8,086 nt of DNA from Haloquadratum sp. J07HQX50 (GTDB lineage: Archaea; Halobacteriota; Halobacteria; Halobacteriales; Haloferacaceae). This document shows positions 1 to 6,064 of this stretch, piece by piece. The stretch lies in assembly GCA_000416005.1 (NCBI GenBank), contig KE356562.1, forward strand, positions 807,068-815,153, in the 5' to 3' direction. The position numbers and the translations under genes are program-made. A model generated the notes under the pieces. The model was not told the origin of the DNA and did no database searches. It saw only the letters and a program-made list of their open reading frames with translations. How positions within the stretch are numbered: the stretch's first letter is position 1; every line of letters starts with the position of its first letter.

Positions 1-590
1 ACCGAATCATCATCTGGGTTGAGCCCAAGTTGTTCAGCCATCTGTGGCGTATAGGTAACAACACCATCAGCAACTGCAAACCCAGCCCGCTCGAGCACCC
101 GAACAATTGCCGCTAGCCCAGCCGCCATCGGTGATGGAATGCGCTGTTCCCACGCGAGCCGCAACGTGAGCGGCACGTCACCCCGCGGTTCGACAAGGAC
201 GTGTTTGCCCAGCAGACGAGCGACTACGATCGGTAGTATATATGATGTGGCTCCATAAAACAAGGCAAGTGGTTCATTCCGGCGACGGAGTACCGCACAC
301 ATGCGCAATTGATTTAGTACGAATCGAACTGCAGCAACAAAAATTGAGTCACCCGCACTTTTTTGACTCAACTCATGAACTTCGTATTGATCACGGATCT
401 CTGAATCGCCTGGTAGATCCGCCGTCACCAATGAGACATCGGTAATCCCATCAAGAATATCTAATAAACTTCGAGTCGCATTCTCACCAGCAGCAGCCAG
501 TGGGTGTGTGAGGACACAGACAGTCGGAAGGGTGGTCTCTCTATATTCATTCTCTAACCTATCATCACACGGTTCTGTTTGCGTCTTCAT
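1..590 (-). CDS. GT4-type glycosyltransferase, N-terminal part (C-terminus beyond left edge)
   Basis: The reverse strand is open from an ATG at 590-588 to the window edge, giving 196 codons without a stop. The start overlaps the stop of the upstream glycosyltransferase in an ATGA arrangement, so the two are probably translationally coupled. After a polar N-terminus of about 20 residues comes a Rossmann-like beginning (VCVLTHPLAAAGENATRSLL, about 24-43). Next is a hydrophobic stretch (about 108-128) leading to KHVLVEPRGD (129-138), then DGVVTYTPQMAEQLGL (175-190). The last is the 'D.vvt.s..m...lgl' pattern that closes the acceptor domain of GT-B family 4 enzymes. The donor-binding domain with its E(x7)E motif lies outside the window, so substrate cannot be judged. 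The likely role is addition of a later sugar to the lipid-linked glycan begun by the operon's glycosylphosphotransferase. Family assignment is fairly secure; the sugar is unknown. Confidence 0.8.
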   Translation of the reverse strand, partial: MKTQTEPCDDRLENEYRETTLPTVCVLTHPLAAAGENATRSLLDILDGITDVSLVTADLPGDSEIRDQYEVHELSQKSAGDSIFVAAVRFVLNQLRMCAVLRRRNEPLALFYGATSYILPIVVARLLGKHVLVEPRGDVPLTLRLAWEQRIPSPMAAGLAAIVRVLERAGFAVADGVVTYTPQMAEQLGLNPDDDS

Positions 591-1528
591 CTGAGTCCCC
601 ATTTGTAGATGCCGTATAGGTATCCGAGTCCGACGACGAGTGTAAATCCAAATACCGTCATGAGTTGTACCAATTCATATACTGAGGGGTGTGAAAATAT
701 GTGTCTCACTCGCTGTGGCAATCGCTGTGTCAAAAGCACGCGCAAAAACGCTGTCTCCTCAGTACTTGAGTCCGGTGTAAATGTCTCCATCCCGCGCTTT
801 GAGTACCCCTGCCAAAACGCTCGGTCGATAAGCCATGACAGCTGTGTTCGATATTCGAAGACCTTGTGTGCGACTTTCGCCTGAGGGTTGTAGAATACCT
901 GTCTGTTAAATTGCTGACCTAATCGGGCGCACAACTCCGTCTCGCCACCCTGCAGGTTGGTATCACCTTGTCGTCCGCCAATGTTCGTATCAAAGCCACC
1001 GAGTTCGAGAAAGATGTCACGACGAAATGAGAGATTCGACCCGAAGGTATTGCGGACTTCACCCGAGACATCTTTGTTTCCACCAGGGCCGAATCCTTCG
1101 TGTGTAACACCGACAAGCCAGTAAAATTCTGCAGGGAGAAATGTCGGCTTGCCTGCAATCCATGCTGGCGTCATCTGCCCTCCAACAGCGAGTGCATCCT
1201 CGCTTTCATAGCTCGAGACTAACGCTGTAACCCAGTCTGTGTCTGCAATTGCATCATCGTCGATAAACGCAACAATGTCACCACTGGCGGCCTTAGCACC
1301 TCGATTCCGGCTTTCGAGTAACCCGACGTTCGTGTCGTTGCACTCGATCATTACGTGTGGATTGTCACGATACTCGTCGCGAAACCGTGCACAGACAGCC
1401 TCGTTTCCATCAGCGACGAGGACGAGTTCAATATTTTCGTAACTCTGGGTAAGTACACTCTCAGCACAGGCTTGACAGTCTTCGTACCGCTCAAGCGTAT
1501 GTTCACAGAGAACGATCGAAACACGCAC
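587..1528 (-). CDS. GT2-family membrane-associated glycosyltransferase, AglG/AglI-like
   Basis: This GT-A fold family 2 glycosyltransferase has 313 residues from the chosen GTG start. It opens with the nucleotide-binding strand VSIVLCEHTLERYEDCQ (3-19). It has NVGLLESRNRGAKAASGDIV (67-86), then the metal-binding FIDDDA with Asp90-92. Further on are GSNLSFRR (163-170), LGGFD (176-180) and the acidic QGGETELC (193-200), which likely supplies the catalytic base. It then shows RAFWQGYSKRGM (236-247) and ends with one membrane helix (about 286-306). This pattern resembles haloarchaeal AglG/AglI enzymes, which add hexuronic acids to dolichol-linked glycans; that donor specificity is inferred, not visible. 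An in-frame TTG at 1591 would add 21 residues. I prefer the GTG at 1528 because family members start within a few residues of the VSIV strand and the extra codons are AT-rich. It lies downstream of uppP, and its TGA overlaps the next gene's ATG. Confidence 0.9.
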   Translation of the reverse strand: MRVSIVLCEHTLERYEDCQACAESVLTQSYENIELVLVADGNEAVCARFRDEYRDNPHVMIECNDTNVGLLESRNRGAKAASGDIVAFIDDDAIADTDWVTALVSSYESEDALAVGGQMTPAWIAGKPTFLPAEFYWLVGVTHEGFGPGGNKDVSGEVRNTFGSNLSFRRDIFLELGGFDTNIGGRQGDTNLQGGETELCARLGQQFNRQVFYNPQAKVAHKVFEYRTQLSWLIDRAFWQGYSKRGMETFTPDSSTEETAFLRVLLTQRLPQRVRHIFSHPSVYELVQLMTVFGFTLVVGLGYLYGIYKWGLR

Positions 1529-1614
1529 ATGTGGAAATCTTGACCAGCACTCATATTGGTTATCATACGAGAGTGAAATATCTTGAGACAATCGAAGCTA
1601 ATCAATATCGCTGT

Positions 1615-2421
1615 TTACAGAACAAGTACCCCTCCGATAACCGTCGCAGTGCCTAAGAGTAGACAGACGACAGAAAATGCTATTCGTTCGACTATTCGAA
1701 TTAGAAACTCAATACTCACCAAACCAACGAGTGCGGCCGTCACGAACGCTGCCAGGGCTGCACTGAAAGCGAAGCCACTAATCCCAGTTTCGAGGCCACC
1801 TAACAGTCCACCCCCGAGAGCCGCAGGAATCGATAAGATGAACGAATAGCGAAATGCTGCAGGTCCATCGTGACCACGTAATAATAACGTCCCAGTTGTC
1901 ATTCCTGAGCGCGTCACTCCCGGAAGGATAGCCACCCCTTGAGCGATGCCGACCAAGACTGCATCGCCCACAGTTGGCTCGCGTGTTTCATCCGAGCTAA
2001 CCGTACTCGTGACAGCCTGAAACACACCCATCGCGATGAGTAGGACCCCAATGCAGATTACGATCGCGCTGCCAGTTAGAGCTGTCACGAATTCGACGAG
2101 TGAGGCATAAGCAGCGATTCCAACTACTCCAGAAGTAACTGTTGCGATAAAATAAAACACGACTGGCGTCGTGCTCTCTACTGTCGTCCGAGTCTTCCAC
2201 ACGTCGCCGAAAACTGCCCAAAGTTCACGGCGATAATACACACTCGCTGAGACGGCCGTCCCCAGGTGTAAGAATAGAGCTAATGAGACTGCGGTTGCAG
2301 GCGACCGACCCAGCGCAGTCAAGATGACGGTAATATTGCCTTCACTTGAAACAGGAAGCCACTCTAATATTCCTTGGATTGCACCCAAGATAATGCCAGT
2401 GAGCACAGACTCCTCGATCAC
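1615..2421 (-). CDS. uppP: Polyprenyl-diphosphate phosphatase, UppP/BacA family (archaeal type)
   Basis: The protein (268 residues, normal for the family) should dephosphorylate a polyprenyl diphosphate at the membrane. In archaea this would be dolichyl diphosphate, returned to the carrier pool. About eight hydrophobic segments are visible, including two re-entrant motif regions. Motif 1 is QGILEWLPVSSEGN (16-29), keeping Glu20 and Ser25/Ser26. Motif 2 is PGVTRSGMTTG (167-177) with Arg171. In bacterial UppP motif 1 reads E-x3-E and ends TGH. Here the first Glu is Gln16, Thr is Glu27 and the catalytic His is Asn29. I recall similar changes in archaeal relatives, so this may be a lineage trait and not loss of function. 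The start is GTG at 2421; an in-frame stop lies just upstream and no better start is seen. Its place between a glycosylphosphotransferase and glycosyltransferases suggests carrier recycling for this pathway. Confidence 0.9.
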   Translation of the reverse strand: MIEESVLTGIILGAIQGILEWLPVSSEGNITVILTALGRSPATAVSLALFLHLGTAVSASVYYRRELWAVFGDVWKTRTTVESTTPVVFYFIATVTSGVVGIAAYASLVEFVTALTGSAIVICIGVLLIAMGVFQAVTSTVSSDETREPTVGDAVLVGIAQGVAILPGVTRSGMTTGTLLLRGHDGPAAFRYSFILSIPAALGGGLLGGLETGISGFAFSAALAAFVTAALVGLVSIEFLIRIVERIAFSVVCLLLGTATVIGGVLVL

Positions 2422-2476
2422 GGTGCACCCACGAGATCACTGACGGTGAAGAATACCGCATTGTTTCGTCTCATGC

Positions 2477-3577
2477 TCACTCTTGAACTCGAATGACAGT
2501 TGCCTCAACCGTCGTCGTGCCAAAATCCAGCTGCACAGTTGAGCTCTGTCGGAGTAGTGCGTTTTTATATCTAGCTCCAGCAGGCGTCTCGCGCACCAGT
2601 ATCTCGGCCTGGAGTATTACATCCTGATTTGTGGGGTGATCAGCAACGTTCACTGACCCATCATCAGCTCTGACAATAATTAGTGAGGGTTCAGCCTCAA
2701 CACTCTCAAGACGAGCAATGGTCCGGTTCCTGAACTGTTCGGTGAGTCCTGGCTGCAGTAGTTCAACAATCGGTGCAGGCATGTCTGTCATTCGAAGAGT
2801 TACTGTTCGTTCACTCGTTGGATCAACTTCGACGTTTGACCCTATCCGTTCAATCTGTCCATCAAGGGTGATTTCATTCATTGGAAGCGCTATTGTCTGT
2901 CCCTCCCGAAGCGGCGTCGAACCGAAGTACGACTGTTCTTGTCGGCGATAGCTATCGAGCGTTATCTTTAGAGAGAGACTGCGCCGTGCTGAAGTAGCTG
3001 TTGGATACACTCTTAGCTGTTCGATTGTTGCGACGGTCCGCCCGCCAACACTCACGGTATCACCAGCGGCAACTGCGTCGGTCTGTCCGGTGGGGATTTC
3101 CGTCTGTACGATGACTGTCTGTGAATCGATCGCAAGCGTGTCATTGCTCCCAACTGATTGAATGCGGCCGCTTACCTGGTATCGTGAAGTTTGAACTTCA
3201 AGTGAGCGGCCAAGTCGTAGCGGTGCACCGTCATATTGTAGCACGTCTTCATCAACTTCAGCCTCAATCTTGAGACGCGCAATAACTCGCACTGTATCAC
3301 TTTGCGGTGATAGATGCAGATCTGTGATTGTCACCGTAGAGGTATCATCAACGCTGTATTGATCACCTTCATCGATTGCACGTGCAATATTCGGTGGGTG
3401 TGTTCCAAGGTCAACAGTTGCATGAGTCGTGACTCGCGCTGGCTCGGACGACTCGGAATCATCTGAAAAAACCAGTGCAGCCCCAGCTATCCCGACTGCA
3501 ATCACGAGCAGGATGACGAGAGCATCAATAATATTGATAATCCCAAAAAGTGCACCTTCCTCGTTGATGAGTTTCAT
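2477..3577 (-). CDS. DUF4330-like single-span membrane protein with three internal repeats
   Basis: The protein has 366 residues from ATG 3577. It starts MKLINEEGALFGIINIIDAL, the N-terminal pattern I associate with DUF4330: a short cytoplasmic tail, then one strong membrane helix (about 11-37). The rest (about 40-366) should lie outside the membrane. That region is all-beta in character and built of three divergent repeats. Core segments are near 81-145, 181-248 and 286-365, each with a 'T(I/V)..L.V.P' strand, an LKI-like strand, a 'Y.G.PLR.G' turn (clear in repeats 1 and 2) and an 'I..(I/V)GSN' end. Two NxT sequons (Asn145, Asn284) lie in the exported part. Neighbours are a glycosylphosphotransferase upstream (78 nt) and uppP downstream (55 nt). 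The function is unknown; by position it could scaffold, export or length-control the glycan. A GTG at 3649 would add 24 residues that do not fit the family, while the ATG has a GGAG site 8 nt upstream. Confidence 0.82.
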   Translation of the reverse strand: MKLINEEGALFGIINIIDALVILLVIAVGIAGAALVFSDDSESSEPARVTTHATVDLGTHPPNIARAIDEGDQYSVDDTSTVTITDLHLSPQSDTVRVIARLKIEAEVDEDVLQYDGAPLRLGRSLEVQTSRYQVSGRIQSVGSNDTLAIDSQTVIVQTEIPTGQTDAVAAGDTVSVGGRTVATIEQLRVYPTATSARRSLSLKITLDSYRRQEQSYFGSTPLREGQTIALPMNEITLDGQIERIGSNVEVDPTSERTVTLRMTDMPAPIVELLQPGLTEQFRNRTIARLESVEAEPSLIIVRADDGSVNVADHPTNQDVILQAEILVRETPAGARYKNALLRQSSTVQLDFGTTTVEATVIRVQE

Positions 3578-3585
3578 TGAGCCAT

Positions 3586-3589
3586 CTCC
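3586..3589 (-). promoter_or_regulatory. Shine-Dalgarno site for the DUF4330-like gene
   Basis: GGAG lies 8 nt upstream of the ATG at 3577 on the minus strand. It supports that start over the in-frame GTG at 3649. An internal message of a polycistronic transcript would need such a site, unlike the near-leaderless first genes. Confidence 0.45.
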
Positions 3590-3655
3590 GTCACGGTACT
3601 CATACAGGATATAGCTGAAACCGCATCCGATTGCTCTCGATACAGGCACACGGCA

Positions 3656-5086
3656 TTACCACAGAATACGAATGACATCTGTACCAACCATCCAGAGTTG
3701 TCGGGTGATAATCTTGAGGTCAAACCAGAACGACTGACGGCGAATGTATGTGATATCATATCGAAGCTTTTTGTCCGGGTCAAATCCCGTTATTTCGTTA
3801 ATCTGTGCAAGGCCTGTTAGACCTGGCTTGACGAACCATCGCCGCCGCCAGAAATCAGCATCCTTCTCCATACTCTGATCCAACTCAGGGCGCTCTGGCC
3901 GCGGGCCGACGACACTCATCTCTCCGGTCAAAATCGCCCACAGCTGTGGGATTTCGTCCAAGTGCGTCGCTCGCAGGATGTGGCCGACTCGCGTGACGCG
4001 TGTGTCAACCTCATCTGCATCTTCGGCTGAGAGTTGTGCGCCGGTATCTGCTTCGGCATCGGGGATCATCGTGCGAAATTTGGCAACGTGGAACGTATCG
4101 CCAAGCGCTGCTGTCCGCGCTTGATGATACAGAATTGGCCCTGGAGAGTCTAATTTGATCGCCAGCGCAATCATCACACAGACTGGGCTCAGCACACACA
4201 GACCAGTTGCTGCAAAGAGAATGTCGAATGTGCGTTTCAGAATATAATCTTGCCAGTCCCATGGCTCTAAGTCGATATCGACGAGTATACTATCGATATC
4301 CCCATGAGTCAAGACAGCATCTGCATGACCACGGTGTACCTTAGCTGCAACACCGTGCTCGTAGCAGGCATCAAGCGCGCCAAAGAACTCTTTACGGTCG
4401 GATTGGCTGAACGCTAACACTGCGGTGCCAACGTCGTATTCGACCAATGTGTCGTCTACGCGTGATAATCCACCCAGTGAAGGGAGTGACGACAACTCAC
4501 GTGGGACACCCCCATCGGCTCTGCTAGTGAGCGACTGAACCGTGTGGTCTGGAGAGACAGTATCGACTAATGGCGGGGCAATATAACCAATGACTGGATT
4601 CTCGATATCACGTAACACTGCAGCCATGGTTGAGGCATCATCACCGATAATGACGGTTCGTTCGTCGGCCGTTTGAGGCCGTCGTCGAATCAAAACAAAC
4701 CAAATTGGGATTGAAACAAAGAGAAATCCGCTAACAACGATCAATGTTGCCCGCGGGAGTCGGTAGGTAAAATCGAAGTAGCCGATCGTGGCCAGTGCCA
4801 AGACTGCGATACTGACTCGACGAAGTGTTTGTGAGACGATATCGAGAATCCGCCATGGGCGAGGCTTGAATAAGGGACTCATAACGACCGTTAACACTGA
4901 CGCAGTGACAGACGCCTCAATGACGAACTCACCACCGACAGCAGGGTCAAACGGGAGATGCCCGATAACTGGTAGCAGGGCATACCCAGATTGAATTAAC
5001 GGATCGTTTGCAATCGCCACACCAGCGAAAGCGAGCGTCATTGCCCCGATGACGCTCACGATGCGGTATTGCCATCCGCTATCCAT
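3656..5086 (-). CDS. Polyprenyl glycosylphosphotransferase (WbaP/WcaJ-like, PglC-type catalytic domain)
   Basis: This 476-residue enzyme should transfer a sugar 1-phosphate from a nucleotide sugar to a membrane polyprenyl phosphate, starting a diphosphate-linked glycan. The N-terminal part has about four membrane helices (near 10-28, 56-72, 92-106, 113-133). A soluble nucleotide-binding-like domain follows (about 142-260, starting TVIIGDD). The C-terminal bacterial sugar transferase domain (about 282-470) has KRTFDILFA (284-292) leading into a re-entrant helix, then LDSPGPILYHQ (312-322) and AKFRTM (335-340). After those come THLDEIPQLW (374-383), containing the Asp377-Glu378 catalytic pair of this superfamily, VVGPRPERPE (392-401) and KPGLTGLAQI (420-429). 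All signature blocks are intact. The start is ATG 5086, giving MDSGWQYR as in relatives; a TTG at 5113 would add nine residues but overlaps the TATA-like box. It is the first gene of its operon, divergent from the TrmB regulator. The sugar is not predictable. Confidence 0.95.
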   Translation of the reverse strand: MDSGWQYRIVSVIGAMTLAFAGVAIANDPLIQSGYALLPVIGHLPFDPAVGGEFVIEASVTASVLTVVMSPLFKPRPWRILDIVSQTLRRVSIAVLALATIGYFDFTYRLPRATLIVVSGFLFVSIPIWFVLIRRRPQTADERTVIIGDDASTMAAVLRDIENPVIGYIAPPLVDTVSPDHTVQSLTSRADGGVPRELSSLPSLGGLSRVDDTLVEYDVGTAVLAFSQSDRKEFFGALDACYEHGVAAKVHRGHADAVLTHGDIDSILVDIDLEPWDWQDYILKRTFDILFAATGLCVLSPVCVMIALAIKLDSPGPILYHQARTAALGDTFHVAKFRTMIPDAEADTGAQLSAEDADEVDTRVTRVGHILRATHLDEIPQLWAILTGEMSVVGPRPERPELDQSMEKDADFWRRRWFVKPGLTGLAQINEITGFDPDKKLRYDITYIRRQSFWFDLKIITRQLWMVGTDVIRILW

Positions 5087-5110
5087 CGAATAGAGAAAGG
5101 AGGAGACGCA

Positions 5111-5120
5111 CAATTAATAG
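5111..5120 (-). promoter_or_regulatory. TATA-like box for the glycosylphosphotransferase operon
   Basis: The minus strand reads CTATTAATTG here. The TATTAA core is centred about 30 nt upstream of the ATG at 5086, which would place initiation a few bases before the start codon. Near-leaderless transcripts of this kind are common in haloarchaea. A second AT-rich element (GGTATATC, about 5124-5131 on the minus strand) is an alternative. Confidence 0.5.
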
Positions 5121-5127
5121 TGCCGAT

Positions 5128-5192
5128 ATACCGTTCGCTGTCTAGTAGCAAACACACAGATTTAGACCGTCGGTCGTCGACATACACGGTAT
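5128..5192. promoter_or_regulatory. Inverted-repeat cluster in the divergent promoter, candidate TrmB operator
   Basis: The intergenic region holds an 11-base perfect palindrome, GACCGTCGGTC, at 5165-5175. It also holds a 7-base inverted repeat, ATACCGT (5128-5134) with ACGGTAT (5186-5192). The ACCGT core occurs at 5130-5134 and 5166-5170 and inverted at 5186-5190. The palindrome touches the plus-strand TATA-like box and the left arm lies just upstream of the minus-strand box. That is a good position for a repressor controlling both genes. The match of these repeats to the adjacent regulator is inference. I did not find the Halobacterium TrmB pattern TACT-N7/8-GAGTA here. Confidence 0.35.
5159..5166 (+). 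promoter_or_regulatory. TATA-like box for the TrmB-family regulator gene
   Basis: The core TTTAGA at 5161-5166 resembles the haloarchaeal TTTAWA element. It is centred about 27 nt before the ATG at 5191, so transcription would begin at or next to the start codon, giving a leaderless message. No purine-rich BRE of strong quality precedes it. Confidence 0.5.
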
Positions 5193-6042
5193 GTCCACTC
5201 GTCGTAATCCTACTGAATTACTTGATGTGCTTGATCTCACAGAGTATGGTGCACAGGCTCTACACACGCTTATCGAAGTTGGCCGGACGACAGCACCAGA
5301 CCTCTCAGAAGCAACTGGAATTCCGAAGGCGCGAATTTACGAGGTTTTAGACAGCTTAGCCGACCAAGGGTACATCAAAATCATTCCTGGCCGCCCAAAG
5401 CAGTACGAACCAAAGCATCCACGCACAATTCTTGAGCGAGCAATCGAGAATGAGCGTCAGTCATTCGAAACATATCGGATGCGTATCGAAGAGATTGAGG
5501 ACGACTTTTTAGATGTGTTTGAGCCACTGTATGCACAGAATCAAAATGCAGTCTCGCCAGTTGAAGAACTGTTCTATGTCGTCGATGTTGGTGACCCAAG
5601 CGAGCGCGAAACGCGGACGATGTATCATGAAGCGCGTGAGCGTATCCACATTTTGACGAAGAGTTTCGAGTATTTCGAGGCAATCGAACCCGCTGTCACG
5701 GCAGCAATCGAGCGCGACATTGAAATGCGTGTTATCATTCTTGAGTCTGCGTTACTCACCGATGCAAATGAAGCAATTCAGACCGAGATACTCGAATATC
5801 TCGAACACTCATACCCTGAAATTGAAAAGCGAGCGAGTGCGAAACGCCTCCCCTGGCGAGGGACAGTCGTTGATCCGAGCATGGAATATGATACTGGCCA
5901 GGCTGTCTTGCTCGTCGAGGAAGAAGAGATACCATTGCACAAACGTCAAGCAGCTGTGACGACGAACGGTTCCTTTGTAGCGGGTTTGGAGCGCTACTTC
6001 GATCTCATTTGGCGATACGATACAAGCGAGGTCGAAGTATGA
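5191..6042 (+). CDS. TrmB-family transcriptional regulator
   Basis: The protein has 283 residues. An N-terminal winged helix-turn-helix (about 12-75) includes LTEYGAQALHTLIEVGRTTA, then DLSEATGIPKARIYEVLDSL (37-56) as the helix-turn-helix and a wing ending GRPKQYEPKHP (67-77). This is the TrmB-type DNA-binding domain. A charged, probably coiled-coil helix follows (about 79-112). The C-terminal half (about 125-278) resembles the PLD-like/effector region of shorter haloarchaeal TrmB relatives and lacks the long sugar-binding module of Thermococcus TrmB. The start is ATG 5191, 25 bases after a TATA-like box and apparently leaderless. It is the only plus-strand gene in the window, divergent from the glycosylphosphotransferase operon and convergent with the epimerase operon (22 bp gap). 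By position it likely controls itself and the glycan operon. The effector is unknown and could be a sugar or nucleotide sugar. Confidence 0.9.
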   Translation: MSTRRNPTELLDVLDLTEYGAQALHTLIEVGRTTAPDLSEATGIPKARIYEVLDSLADQGYIKIIPGRPKQYEPKHPRTILERAIENERQSFETYRMRIEEIEDDFLDVFEPLYAQNQNAVSPVEELFYVVDVGDPSERETRTMYHEARERIHILTKSFEYFEAIEPAVTAAIERDIEMRVIILESALLTDANEAIQTEILEYLEHSYPEIEKRASAKRLPWRGTVVDPSMEYDTGQAVLLVEEEEIPLHKRQAAVTTNGSFVAGLERYFDLIWRYDTSEVEV

Positions 6043-6064
6043 CGACGGACTCTTTCGAGGGCTT

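Noticed and set aside
242..445. 67-codon plus-strand open frame near the left edge
   Set aside because: The opposite strand carries the continuous GT4-type frame with recognisable motifs through the same bases, so this is antisense noise.
919..1158. 79-codon minus-strand frame and other overlapping frames inside the GT2 gene
   Set aside because: The GT2 frame carries all family motifs across this span; the alternative translations have a composition unlike haloarchaeal proteins.
1529..1614. Possible internal promoter before the GT2 gene (GATATTTC near 1575-1582, minus strand)
   Set aside because: The element is weak, the region may be coding if the TTG start at 1591 is used, and the genes look like one transcription unit.
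3600..3656. 18-codon ORF starting in a TAATG junction at the glycosylphosphotransferase stop
   Set aside because: It ends 22 bases before the DUF4330-like ATG, which has its own Shine-Dalgarno site, and its translation is cysteine-containing and unlike neighbouring proteins. Chance is the simpler explanation.
6043..6064. Possible bidirectional terminator between the convergent genes
   Set aside because: The 22 bp gap has no convincing stem-loop and no T-tract on either strand.
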